This document shows, in pieces, positions 16,432 to 24,534 of a stretch of 64,000 bases of DNA. The notes under the pieces are model-generated. The model ran no database searches. It was not told the origin of the DNA and saw only the letters and a list, made by a program, of their open reading frames with translations. The DNA comes from Chryseobacterium sp. FP211-J200 (GTDB taxonomy: Bacteria > Bacteroidota > Bacteroidia > Flavobacteriales > Weeksellaceae), in contig NZ_LSHB01000008.1 in the NCBI RefSeq assembly GCF_001643375.1, positions 62,001-126,000 of the forward strand, written 5' to 3'. Within the stretch, counting starts at the first letter, position 1; each line of letters begins with the position of its first letter. The translations under genes and the position numbers were made by a program.

Positions 16432-17613
16432 ATGATCCCAAAATACAGAACTCAATTTAACAAAGAATTTTCTCATGAAAAATATCAGAAAACAAATGAG
16501 CTGATCATAGAGAAATGCGGTCAGGAAGCCGCGTTTCGTCTTTCTGAAAGTCCGATTTTCCTTACCAATGACTTTTGGAATAAGCTGGACGACGCCTCGA
16601 AGTCCATTATTTCGCAGATCAAAAATATGTCTGATGAAGAATTGAGCAAAGCGATTCCTGCCAATTGCAACGTTCCGAATGATACTAAAAAACCACATTT
16701 CCTGGCGATTGATTGTGGAATTTGTCAAGATGAAAATGGAGAGATCATTCCGCAATTGATAGAGTTGCAAGCTTTCCCAAGTTTGTTTGGATTTCAAAGG
16801 TTGTTTGAGGAAGTGATCACAGAAGTTTATCCTTTTCTTAATGATTTGAAGAAGTCGCTTTCACAGGAAGAATTTGTTGAAAAATTGAAAGCTGTGATTG
16901 TGGGAGACGAGAATCCTGAAAATGTAATTTTGCTGGAAATCTATCCTGAAAAACAAAAAACGGCCGTTGATTTTGTATTGACAGAGCAATTGTTGGGAAT
17001 CAAAACGGTTTGTCTGACGAAGGTTAAAAAAGAAGGCAAAAAATTATTCTATGAACAAGATGGAAAATTAATTCCGATCAATCGTATTTACAATCGAGTG
17101 ATCTTTGATGAATTGGATAAGATCGAAGGCTTGGAAACAGAATTTGATTTCCGTGACGATGTAGATGTAGAATGGGTCACGCATCCGAATTGGTTCTTCA
17201 AAGTTTCAAAATATATTCTTCCCAAGTTGAAACATGCGTTTGTCCCGAAAAGTTATTTCCTATCTGATTTTCCTGAAAATGAAACGCTTGAAAATTTTGT
17301 CTTGAAACCACTCTTCTCTTTCGCAGGAAGTGGCGTCAATCTGAATCCGACTCAAGAGATCATTGATCAAATTGAGGACAAAGAAAATTACATCCTCCAA
17401 AGAAAAGTGACTTACGCGCCACTTTTTGAAGACATCAACAGTGAATTTTCCAAAGCGGAGATCCGTTTGCTTTTTGGTTGGGACCCGAAAAAAGAAGATC
17501 CTGAACTCCTTGTCAATCTTGTAAGAATGACGAAAGCGGCAATGGTGAATGTTGATTTTAACAAGAAAGATGCGATTTGGATCGGGAGTTCTATGGCGTT
17601 TTTCGGGAATTAA
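16432..17613 (+). CDS. ATP-grasp amidoligase 3, divergent long form
   Basis: The 393-residue cytosolic protein is recognisably ATP-grasp only in its C-terminal third. FVLKPLFSFAGSGVNL near 289-304 has the ATP-binding Lys and Gly-rich loop, ILQRKVTYAP near 322-331 the hinge-like segment, and IRLLFGWD plus VNLVRMTKAAMVNVDFN near 345-380 the Arg/Asn metal and phosphate region. The N-terminal 280 residues (FLAIDCGICQDENGEIIPQLIELQ split by loops) are not assigned. It ends the amidoligase cluster, 144 bases after the GATase. It is presumably a third amide-forming enzyme, with low sequence similarity to the other two. Confidence 0.65.
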   Translation: MIPKYRTQFNKEFSHEKYQKTNELIIEKCGQEAAFRLSESPIFLTNDFWNKLDDASKSIISQIKNMSDEELSKAIPANCNVPNDTKKPHFLAIDCGICQDENGEIIPQLIELQAFPSLFGFQRLFEEVITEVYPFLNDLKKSLSQEEFVEKLKAVIVGDENPENVILLEIYPEKQKTAVDFVLTEQLLGIKTVCLTKVKKEGKKLFYEQDGKLIPINRIYNRVIFDELDKIEGLETEFDFRDDVDVEWVTHPNWFFKVSKYILPKLKHAFVPKSYFLSDFPENETLENFVLKPLFSFAGSGVNLNPTQEIIDQIEDKENYILQRKVTYAPLFEDINSEFSKAEIRLLFGWDPKKEDPELLVNLVRMTKAAMVNVDFNKKDAIWIGSSMAFFGN

Positions 17614-17696
17614 CCAAATAGTTTTTAGTATCAAATGATACTATCAAATATTAATTTCCCTCTGGCGTATTTTTTGACATAGCTTCAAAAAAAACT

Positions 17697-18401
17697 ATGT
17701 TCCTTACCAGCGATACATTCGACCTCAAACAAATTCTACTTGGTTCCGAAGAATGGAGTTTCCTTTTGGAGACCATTCTGAGAACGAGCATTATGTTCTT
17801 CATTATTATTTTTGGACTTCGGCTTTTGGGGAAACGAGGCGTCAAGCAGTTATCCGTTTTTGAATTGGTAGTAATTATTGGATTAGGTTCAGCAGCTGGA
17901 GATCCGATGTTTTACAAGAATGTTGGAATCATGCCCGCTTTGGTGGTATTTACAATGATCATAAGTCTTTACAGCATAATTACTTATGTTATTAGCAAAA
18001 GTAAAAAATTTGAAAAACTGGTTGAAGGAAAACCAATTTGCCTGATTGACCAAGGTATTTTTTGTATCAAAGACTTCAAAAAGGAAGCACTTGGTGAGGA
18101 TGAATTTTTCTCTGAACTAAGGCTAAAAGGTGTTTCTCATCTTGGTCAAATAGAAAAAGCCATTGAGGAAATTTCCGGAGAGATCAGCGTGTTCTATTTT
18201 GAGGATAAAGACGTCAAATACGGCTTGCCGATCATGCCCAATTCTTTGGACAAAGGAATTAAAACTTTTGCTAAAAATTCACATTACTCTTGCACTTTTT
18301 GTGGTTATACTCAGGAATTTGAAACACACGAAAAAAGCCAATGCAGAGTTTGCGGCAAAGATGAATGGGTGGAATCTTCTAACAAAAAACGAATTTCTTA
18401 G
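17697..18401 (+). CDS. DUF421 (YetF/YcaP-like) membrane protein with C-terminal zinc ribbon
   Basis: The 234-residue protein has two or three hydrophobic helices between about residues 25 and 100 with the DUF421 motif FGLRLLGKRGVKQLSVFELVVI. A soluble domain, with the ALGEDEFFSELRLKGV segment typical of YetF-like proteins, follows. The last ~40 residues contain CTFCGYTQEF and CRVCGKDEW, two CxxC pairs that should bind zinc in a rubredoxin-like ribbon. The function of DUF421 proteins is not established. It converges with the HAD gene and overlaps it by 4 bases (18398-18401). Confidence 0.8.
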   Translation: MFLTSDTFDLKQILLGSEEWSFLLETILRTSIMFFIIIFGLRLLGKRGVKQLSVFELVVIIGLGSAAGDPMFYKNVGIMPALVVFTMIISLYSIITYVISKSKKFEKLVEGKPICLIDQGIFCIKDFKKEALGEDEFFSELRLKGVSHLGQIEKAIEEISGEISVFYFEDKDVKYGLPIMPNSLDKGIKTFAKNSHYSCTFCGYTQEFETHEKSQCRVCGKDEWVESSNKKRIS

Positions 18402-19057
18402 AGCACCTTCAACTTCTCAATATCCAGCTCATCAAAATGGTGGATCACGAGATCAGCCGAATCATAATTCTGGTTTTTGCTGTTGGCACTTTTGTAACCA
18501 ACGCAAAATATTTCTGCACCATTGGCCGCTAAAATCCCGTTTGTACTATCTTCTATGACAATACAATTGGATTTGTCATTTCCAGAAAGTCTTTGTGCTT
18601 CTATGAAGATGGCCGGATGCGGTTTTGACTCCGGGAAATCTTCGCCACTCACAAGATATGAGAAAAATGGAAACAGATTGAAACGTTTGAAAACCCTGTC
18701 AATTGTAGTTTTTGCTGCAGAAGACGCTAAGATCAGTTGGAAATTTTCAGAATATAGATTATTGATCAAAACTTGCACACCATCTAGTAAAGTCAAAGCT
18801 GGATCTGTATCGAAAAGGTCATAGAAAATGGTTCTTTTTCTTTGGATCAATTCTTCAGTCTCAGTTTCGATTCCGAAGATATCTTTGACCATTTGATAGA
18901 CATTTCGGGTAGATTTGCCCGTGAATTTTGAGAACAATTCTGCATCAACATTGATATTCAATTCTCCAAAATGTTGGTAGTAAGCTTTTTTGTGAAGCGG
19001 TTCTGTGTCCACTATCACGCCATCCATATCAAAAATAACCGTATTTTTCATCTGCAA
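18398..19057 (-). CDS. HAD-superfamily hydrolase, beta-phosphoglucomutase-like
   Basis: The 219-residue protein begins MQMKNTVIFDMDGVIVDTEP, with nucleophile and acid/base Asp pair DxD. It has the helical cap of subfamily IA phosphatases, motif II in LASSAAKTT near 115-123, motif III Lys in ESKPHPAIF near 149-157, and motif IV VIEDSTNGILAA near 172-183. This family contains phosphoglycolate phosphatase, beta-phosphoglucomutase and sugar-phosphate phosphatases, so the substrate stays open. The start may be 19057 or two codons later at 19051. Its terminator region is shared with the convergent DUF421 gene. Confidence 0.85.
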   Translation of the reverse strand: MQMKNTVIFDMDGVIVDTEPLHKKAYYQHFGELNINVDAELFSKFTGKSTRNVYQMVKDIFGIETETEELIQRKRTIFYDLFDTDPALTLLDGVQVLINNLYSENFQLILASSAAKTTIDRVFKRFNLFPFFSYLVSGEDFPESKPHPAIFIEAQRLSGNDKSNCIVIEDSTNGILAANGAEIFCVGYKSANSKNQNYDSADLVIHHFDELDIEKLKVL

Positions 19058-19077
19058 ACTTCATTTAAAATTCGGTG

Positions 19078-19108
19078 CAAAAGTATGGATTCTAAAAGTT
19101 TGGTCAAA
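19078..19108 (-). promoter_or_regulatory. Promoter of the HAD phosphatase gene
   Basis: Read on the minus strand, TTTG at 19108-19105 is followed after 19 bases by TACTTTTG at 19085-19078. This matches the Bacteroidota -33 TTG / -7 TANNTTTG pattern with good spacing, 21 bases ahead of the ATG. Confidence 0.6.
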
Positions 19109-19151
19109 TTAAAGCACAATTAAATTCATTAATGAAAAGAGATTCAAAGAA

Positions 19152-19175
19152 AAAGGCCTAGTAAAAACTAAGCCC
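19152..19175 (-). terminator. Terminator of the HugZ-like gene
   Basis: On the minus strand GGGCTTAGT pairs with ACTAGGCCT (one G-U) and is followed by TTTTTC, just after the 3' end of the gene at 19184. Confidence 0.6.
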
Positions 19176-19183
19176 TTCATTAT

Positions 19184-19714
19184 TTATTTTGTCTGGTGAT
19201 TTTGGTCGTTTCTGTGTTCCATGATCTCAAGATTGGCATCTACAAAATAAGCACTTCCGAAACCATTCACGTACGCACCTTTCACAGGGTGAAGTGCCAC
19301 TAAGATGAAATCTGTCATTTCGTTCAAAACATCCACGATTTTTCCGTGTCTTTCTTTCAATTGTCCTACAACGTTGGTCCATTCAGCAGAATCTCTTTCG
19401 ATTTGAGAAGTAGAAACCTCAATTGTCAATCTTTCTCTTGCGTAAACTTGTTTTGTAGCAGACTCATCCTCGATGAACATTGCAGAAACCTTTCTACCTT
19501 CCGAAAGATTCTTCGTGTGTTTTGCCATAAAAGAAACCAGGATATAGAATTTGTTGTCAATCTCCACAAACGGCGCGTAGCTCGCATTCGGCGTTCCTTC
19601 TGCATCTACTGTTGCTAAAGTAACGCTTAATGTTTTAGCAATTAACTCTTTTACTTTTGGAGCAACAGGTTTTGCCTGTCTTTGTGCGTCTTGCGTAGGT
19701 GTACTTTCACTCAT
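19184..19714 (-). CDS. HugZ-like pyridoxamine-5'-phosphate-oxidase-fold protein
   Basis: The 176-residue protein has the split-barrel flavin/heme-binding fold of the HugZ and pyridoxamine phosphate oxidase families. It shows LSVTLATVDAEGTPNASYAPF near 29-49, FYILVSFMAKHTKNLSEGRKVSAMFIEDE near 56-84, and ending in AYVNGFGSAYFVDA near 146-159. HugZ-type proteins bind or degrade heme in iron uptake. The sequence GFGxAY is the usual C-terminal signature. The divergent neighbour is ahcY. Whether it handles heme or another cofactor is not decidable from this window. Confidence 0.8.
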   Translation of the reverse strand: MSESTPTQDAQRQAKPVAPKVKELIAKTLSVTLATVDAEGTPNASYAPFVEIDNKFYILVSFMAKHTKNLSEGRKVSAMFIEDESATKQVYARERLTIEVSTSQIERDSAEWTNVVGQLKERHGKIVDVLNEMTDFILVALHPVKGAYVNGFGSAYFVDANLEIMEHRNDQNHQTK

Positions 19715-19909
19715 GATGTAAATTTATTTTTAAATAGATATTAATTTTGATGTTAATGATAATTGACCATAAAAAAGAAGATCAATGTTTATCGGTTCTG
19801 AACACTCTGCAAAAGTAGTTATTTAGAATTAAAATAAATAAATTAAAAGAATGTCTAATTTCATACAATGGCTAGCAGCCTCGTATTTTTATATCTTAAT
19901 TATATATTG

Positions 19910-19917
19910 TAATTTTG
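19910..19917 (+). promoter_or_regulatory. -7 promoter element of ahcY
   Basis: TAATTTTG fits TANNTTTG and lies 45 bases before the ahcY ATG. A TTG -33 element is not seen at normal spacing, so the call rests on the -7 motif only. Confidence 0.4.
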
Positions 19918-19962
19918 CACTTTAGTTTCAAAACTGATTTTTAAATTTATTTCATTATAAAT

Positions 19963-21276
19963 ATGAGTACAACAACACAATACGTTCCTTATAAAGTTAA
20001 GGACATCTCCTTAGCAGAATGGGGAAGAAAAGAGATCACTTTGGCGGAAGCTGAGATGCCAGGTTTGATGTCTATCCGTGAAGAATTCGGACCATCTCAA
20101 CCACTTAAAGGAGCAAGAATCGCAGGATGTCTTCACATGACGATACAGACTGCAGTTTTGATCGAGACTTTGGTAGCACTTGGTGCTGAAGTGACTTGGT
20201 CTTCTTGTAACATCTTCTCTACTCAGGACCACGCTGCTGCGGCGATTGCTGCTGCTGGAATCCCGGTTTACGCCTGGAAAGGTCTTAACGAAGAAGATTT
20301 TGACTGGTGTATCGAGCAGACGTTATTCTTTGGTGAAGACAGAAAGCCATTGAATATGATCCTTGATGATGGTGGAGATTTGACAAACATGGTTTTTGAC
20401 AGATACCCAGAATTCACAAAAGACATCAAAGGACTTTCTGAAGAAACCACAACTGGTGTTCACAGATTGTACGAAAGAATGAAAAACGGAACTTTGGTAA
20501 TGCCTGCAATCAACGTAAATGATTCTGTTACCAAGTCTAAATTCGATAACAAATACGGTTGTAAAGAATCTGCAGTAGATGCTGTAAGAAGAGCGACAGA
20601 CCTTATGCTAGCTGGTAAAAGAGTTGTAGTTTGCGGATACGGAGACGTAGGAAAAGGAACTGCTGCATCTTTCAGAGGAGCTGGTTCTATCGTAACTGTA
20701 ACTGAGATCGACCCGATCTGTGCACTTCAAGCTGCAATGGACGGATATGAAGTTAAGAGACTTGACACTGTAGTTGACAACGCAGACATCATCATCACGA
20801 CGACTGGAAATTACAACATCGTAAGAGGAAACCATTTCCTTAAAATGAAAGATAAAGCGGTAGTTTGTAACATCGGTCACTTCGACAACGAGATCGATAT
20901 GGCTTGGTTGAACGAAAACTACGGTCACACAAAATCTGAAGTTAAACCTCAAGTTGACATCTACACGATTGAAGGTAAAGAAGTGATCATCCTTGCAGAA
21001 GGAAGATTGGTAAACCTTGGTTGCGCAACAGGTCACCCAAGTTTTGTAATGTCTAACTCATTCAGTAACCAGACTTTGGCTCAAATCGAACTTTGGACCA
21101 ACTCTGCCGCTTACGGAAACGAAGTTTATATGTTGCCAAAACATTTGGATGAGAAAGTAGCAGAATTGCACCTTAAGAAATTAAGCGTAGAATTGGAAAC
21201 CCTTACACCAGAACAAGCAGATTACATCGGCGTTGATGTGAAAGGACCTTTCAAACCGGAATATTACAGATACTAA
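19963..21276 (+). CDS. ahcY: Adenosylhomocysteinase (S-adenosyl-L-homocysteine hydrolase)
   Basis: This 437-residue cytosolic enzyme splits S-adenosylhomocysteine into adenosine and homocysteine with a tightly bound NAD, removing the by-product of methyltransferases. Recognisable segments are [20 protein letters not shown] near 50-69, [16 protein letters not shown]-type sequence near 80-92, [11 protein letters not shown] near 133-143, the NAD motif [19 protein letters not shown] near 223-241, and the C-terminal KPEYYRY, which closes the partner active site. The length and both signatures are canonical. Codon use is biased, as in highly expressed genes. Confidence 0.98.
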   Translation: MSTTTQYVPYKVKDISLAEWGRKEITLAEAEMPGLMSIREEFGPSQPLKGARIAGCLHMTIQTAVLIETLVALGAEVTWSSCNIFSTQDHAAAAIAAAGIPVYAWKGLNEEDFDWCIEQTLFFGEDRKPLNMILDDGGDLTNMVFDRYPEFTKDIKGLSEETTTGVHRLYERMKNGTLVMPAINVNDSVTKSKFDNKYGCKESAVDAVRRATDLMLAGKRVVVCGYGDVGKGTAASFRGAGSIVTVTEIDPICALQAAMDGYEVKRLDTVVDNADIIITTTGNYNIVRGNHFLKMKDKAVVCNIGHFDNEIDMAWLNENYGHTKSEVKPQVDIYTIEGKEVIILAEGRLVNLGCATGHPSFVMSNSFSNQTLAQIELWTNSAAYGNEVYMLPKHLDEKVAELHLKKLSVELETLTPEQADYIGVDVKGPFKPEYYRY

Positions 21277-21281
21277 ATGCT

Positions 21282-21309
21282 GGAAGTCAGAAGTCGGAAG
21301 ATGGATGAC
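21282..21309. repeat. Heptanucleotide tandem repeat, copy 3 (inverted)
   Basis: Units GGAAGTC AGAAGTC GGAAGAT GGATGAC start 6 bases after the ahcY stop. They are the reverse complement of the unit found at 8401 and 13084. Confidence 0.65.
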
Positions 21310-21325
21310 GAAAAAATACTTCAAG

Positions 21326-21355
21326 ACGCTTCAGATTTTTCTGGAGCGTTTTTTT
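21326..21355 (+). terminator. Terminator of ahcY
   Basis: ACGCTTCAGA and TCTGGAGCGT form a 10-base stem (one G-U) followed by seven T residues. Confidence 0.85.
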
Positions 21356-21403
21356 ATCCTCAAAACCCTCAAACACATCAACTCTCAAACTCTCCAACCG
21401 ATC

Positions 21404-21495
21404 AGGAGCTATCTCCCGCTATCCCCTACTACTCCTCGCGCCACAGCTTTTCCCATCGCTTGCTGTGGGGTAACCGCTACTATCGGGGCTATGGG
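21404..21495 (+). repeat. Dispersed inverted-end element, copy B (short CTCGCGCC subfamily)
   Basis: The element starts AGGAGCTATCTCCCGCTATCC and ends ATCGGGGCTATGG. Between lie CTACTACTCCTCGCGCC and CCATCGCTTGCTGTGGGGTAACCG split by a few bases. It is nearly identical over its whole length to the reverse complement of copy F at 61190-61279. The open frames seen across it are not genes. Confidence 0.85.
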
Positions 21496-21600
21496 CTTCC
21501 CTTTCAGTAGGAACTTTCCCAATAAATTTCAACGCTTTCAATTGATTTATCAAAAAAAGAATATATTTGATATCATTAATTAATAAAAAAACAAAAACCA

Positions 21601-21993
21601 ATGGCAAAACAAAAAGTATCAAATGCCTTCGTCGCAGCATCTTGGGTCGCACTGGGCGCAGGAATGATAGGTTTCATCACAGGACTTGCACGCGCAGAGA
21701 TGGAACTGAATGAAAAAGGATACTACTTCACCATCCTACTCTACGGCTTATTCTCAGTAGTCTCTTTGCAGAAAGCCGTTCGCGACAAGATGGAAAACAT
21801 CAAGGTTACCGACATCTATTACGGACTTTGTTGGTTTGCTACATTATCATCCATCGTTTTGTTGGTTATCGGGCTCTGGAACGCCACGATTCTACCAAGT
21901 GAAAAAGGATTTTACGCTTTCGCATTTTTGCTTGCACTTTTCGGAGCGATTGCCGTTCAGAAGAATACGCGTGATAATATGATGGAAGATTAA
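21601..21993 (+). CDS. yiaA: YiaA/YiaB-family inner-membrane protein
   Basis: The 130-residue protein consists of two repeats of the YiaAB two-helix domain. Hydrophobic helix pairs lie near residues 8-55 (VAASWVALGAGMIGFITGL) and 72-120 (WFATLSSIVLLVIGLWNA and ALFGAIAVQK). Each repeat carries the motif VQK or LQKxxRDxM on the cytosolic side (SLQKAVRDKM; AVQKNTRDNM). The cellular function of this family is unknown. It sits between a repeat element and a shared terminator, as a single-gene unit. Confidence 0.85.
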   Translation: MAKQKVSNAFVAASWVALGAGMIGFITGLARAEMELNEKGYYFTILLYGLFSVVSLQKAVRDKMENIKVTDIYYGLCWFATLSSIVLLVIGLWNATILPSEKGFYAFAFLLALFGAIAVQKNTRDNMMED

Positions 21994-22028
21994 GATTTAT
22001 AATTGATTATCAGACATTAGAAATAATT

Positions 22029-22054
22029 AAAGCCTTCAAATTTGAAGGCTTTTG
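22029..22054. terminator. Bidirectional terminator between yiaA and the T9SS protein
   Basis: AAAGCCTTCAAATTTGAAGGCTTT is a near-perfect palindrome with flanking A and T runs, placed between two convergent genes. Confidence 0.85.
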
Positions 22055-22079
22055 TTTTATATTTTTTTGAAAAGGAAAA

Positions 22080-22874
22080 TTAATCCTTGATCACCTTCAC
22101 GGTTTTAGCACCATCTTTTGTGGCAACTCTCATCATATAAACACCTTTTGCCAATTTCGAAACATCTAGTTTTACATTTTTGGTGTTTGGTTTTGCATTT
22201 AAAACCTTCTTGCCAGATAGGTCGTAAACTGTAATATCCGTTACTTCGTTTGCGTTATCAACATTCAAAATATTTTTCGCAGGATTTGGATAAAAAGATA
22301 GTGTGGATGATTTTACGTCAGATGTTGACAGCAAACTTTGTTCGATCTTGATATTATCCAAACTCAAATAAAACTGGTCAGGATCCGAAAACGCTCTGAA
22401 AGCGATGTAATAAACGCCATCACTTGGAACTGTAAAATCTACAGAAGCCGTTTGATAAGGATAATTGATGATTTCCTCGTCTATCCAGATTTGCTGTGTC
22501 ATAGCCGCAACATTTGGAGAAGTTCCCACCAAAACTTCCATTTTCTCTGGAAACCAAGTATCGGTTCCCATATAATCAAATTTCAAATTGATTGTTTGTC
22601 CGGCCTTCAAATTAAGACCTCTCGAAAATAGATAAGAATTGGCCGCATTCTCGTGGAAATAATACAGCATGTAATTTTCCCCCTCAGACGGATCTGGCGT
22701 TTGTCCAGATGCTTGAGCCACTTCCCAATTGTTTCCCGTACCAGCGTTGACAACCGTCCAACCATCTAGACCTGGCGTTTCAAAACCGTAAGCGTAAGGT
22801 AAATCTGTTGCACTTTGTGCATTGCTGAAAAACATTCCTAATAATGAAATGCTAAAAAGTAAAAGTTTCTTCAT
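22080..22874 (-). CDS. T9SS-secreted choice-of-anchor J domain protein
   Basis: The 264-residue protein starts with a signal peptide (MKKLLLFSISLLGMFFSNAQ). A jelly-roll domain of the choice-of-anchor J type follows (YGFETPGLDGWTVVN near 29-43, TINLKFDYMG near 93-102, YIAFRAFSDPDQFYLSLDNI near 155-174). The last ~75 residues are a T9SS type A sorting domain, with LSFYPNPAKNILNV, ITVYDLSGKKV and KGVYMMRV. It should be exported across the outer membrane and attached or released. The Met at 22874 is chosen over an upstream in-frame start at 22907 because it begins the signal peptide. Confidence 0.85.
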   Translation of the reverse strand: MKKLLLFSISLLGMFFSNAQSATDLPYAYGFETPGLDGWTVVNAGTGNNWEVAQASGQTPDPSEGENYMLYYFHENAANSYLFSRGLNLKAGQTINLKFDYMGTDTWFPEKMEVLVGTSPNVAAMTQQIWIDEEIINYPYQTASVDFTVPSDGVYYIAFRAFSDPDQFYLSLDNIKIEQSLLSTSDVKSSTLSFYPNPAKNILNVDNANEVTDITVYDLSGKKVLNAKPNTKNVKLDVSKLAKGVYMMRVATKDGAKTVKVIKD

Positions 22875-22964
22875 TGTAAATTTTCTTATTTGGTTCAAGA
22901 TAGACAAAATTAAATTGATACGAATTCAACTTGATCTCTTTTCTTTAAACAATAATAGATTCAT

Positions 22965-22972
22965 TAAATTTG
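22965..22972 (+). promoter_or_regulatory. -7 promoter element of pepD
   Basis: TAAATTTG matches TANNTTTG exactly and lies 25 bases before the pepD ATG. No well-spaced TTG is evident upstream. Confidence 0.4.
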
Positions 22973-22997
22973 TGTGATAATTTATACAATTCAAAAA

Positions 22998-24437
22998 ATG
23001 GAATATTCTCAACTGGAGCCAAAAGTGATCTGGAAGAACTTCGCAGCACTTAACTCCGTTCCAAGACCTTCAAAAAAAGAAGAAAAAGTCATAAAATTCA
23101 TAAAGGAATTCGGTGAAAAACTGGGATTACCTACCACTGTTGATGAAACGGGAAATGTCATCATCACAAAACCTGCAACACCAGGAATGGAAAACAGACA
23201 GCCAATCGTGATGCAATCTCACTTGGATATGGTTTGCCAAAAAAACAACGATGTCGATTTTGATTTCGAAACGCAAGGTATCCAAATGTTTGTAGATGGC
23301 GATTGGGTAAAAGCAAAAGGAACAACACTTGGTGCGGACAACGGTTTGGGTGTAGCTACAATCATGTCGATCCTTGAAAGCAATGACATCGCACATCCAG
23401 AATTGGAAGCACTTTTCACCATCGATGAAGAAACGGGAATGACTGGCGCTCTAGCATTGAAACCTGGACAATTGAAAGGCGAAATACTTCTTAATCTTGA
23501 CACCGAAGAAGATGACGAGATCGATATCGGTTGTGCTGGCGGTGTAGATGTGACAGCTTCTGCCAAATTTGATTTGAATGATCCCAAAGGCGAAACGTTC
23601 AAGATCGAGATCAAAGGTTTGCAAGGTGGACACTCTGGGATGGACATCATAAAAGGACTTGGTAATTCTAATAAATTATTGGGAAGACTTTTATTTTCCG
23701 GATTGGAAGATCAAATTCAATTGATCTCTATCGACGGTGGAAGTTTGAGAAATGCCATTCCGAGAGAAGCAACTGCTACTTTTTCAGTAGAAAATCCTTC
23801 TGAATTTTTGAAGAATGCAGAACAGTTGAGATCTGAGATCTTGGAGGAATTTGCTTCGTTGGAAAAAGATATAATCATCAATATCGAAAAAACAGATTTA
23901 TCAGAAAAAGCACTTTCAGTTGAAGATTCCAAGAAGATCATTTTTGCTATCAACGCTGCACACAATGGCGTTTTCCGAATGAGTCCGGATGTGGAAGGTC
24001 TGGTAGAAGCTTCCAACAATGTAGCAAGAGTAGAACTTAAAAATGGTGAGATCAAAATCCTAAATCTTACAAGATCATCTGTAGAATCTACAAAATGGGA
24101 AGTTGCCAACCAGTTGAGATCAGCCTTTGAAAGTAATGGTCTGAAAACTGAATTTGGTGGTTCATACCCAGGTTGGAAACCGAAACCAGATGCAGAGATC
24201 ATCCAGGTAATGACCGATCTTTATGAAAACAACTTCGGAGAAAAACCAATGGTTGTTGCCTGTCACGCCGGTTTGGAATGTGGCATCATCGGAGCCAACT
24301 ATCCAAAAATGGAAATGGTGAGTTTTGGACCGACGATCAAAGGTGCACATTCGCCAGATGAGAGAGCTAGCATCTCATCAACCCAAAAATTTTGGAAATA
24401 CACACAGGAAATATTGAAAAACATTCCTCTGAAATAA
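22998..24437 (+). CDS. pepD: Aminoacyl-histidine dipeptidase (cytosol nonspecific dipeptidase, M20C)
   Basis: The 479-residue protein is a metallodipeptidase of the PepD type that cleaves Xaa-His and other dipeptides. It carries the M20 metal motifs: IVMQSHLDMVCQ near 72-83 (His, Asp), GADNGLGVA near 112-120, FTIDEETGMTG near 139-149 (Glu-Glu), and LDTEEDDEIDIGCAGG near 167-182. VACHAGLECGIIG appears near 416-428 and the C-terminal His in GAHSPDERA near 448-456. The dimerisation lid lies between. The Met at 22998 is preferred to one at 22974, since MEYSQLEPK is the natural N-terminus. Confidence 0.93.
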   Translation: MEYSQLEPKVIWKNFAALNSVPRPSKKEEKVIKFIKEFGEKLGLPTTVDETGNVIITKPATPGMENRQPIVMQSHLDMVCQKNNDVDFDFETQGIQMFVDGDWVKAKGTTLGADNGLGVATIMSILESNDIAHPELEALFTIDEETGMTGALALKPGQLKGEILLNLDTEEDDEIDIGCAGGVDVTASAKFDLNDPKGETFKIEIKGLQGGHSGMDIIKGLGNSNKLLGRLLFSGLEDQIQLISIDGGSLRNAIPREATATFSVENPSEFLKNAEQLRSEILEEFASLEKDIIINIEKTDLSEKALSVEDSKKIIFAINAAHNGVFRMSPDVEGLVEASNNVARVELKNGEIKILNLTRSSVESTKWEVANQLRSAFESNGLKTEFGGSYPGWKPKPDAEIIQVMTDLYENNFGEKPMVVACHAGLECGIIGANYPKMEMVSFGPTIKGAHSPDERASISSTQKFWKYTQEILKNIPLK

Positions 24438-24441
24438 GTTT

Positions 24442-24473
24442 AAAAACTCTCAATGATTTGGGAGTTTTTTTTG
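24442..24473 (+). terminator. Terminator of pepD
   Basis: AAAACTCTCAA pairs with TTGGGAGTTTT (one G-U) and is followed by a run of T. Confidence 0.8.
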
Positions 24474-24534
24474 TTTGTGATATTGAGATTTCTTTATGTA
24501 TTTTTAACAAAAACTAAATAAAAACCAGACAACT

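Noticed and set aside
21277-21583. Small genes downstream of ahcY
   Set aside because: The open frames cross the heptanucleotide repeat, a terminator and repeat element B, and resemble no protein.
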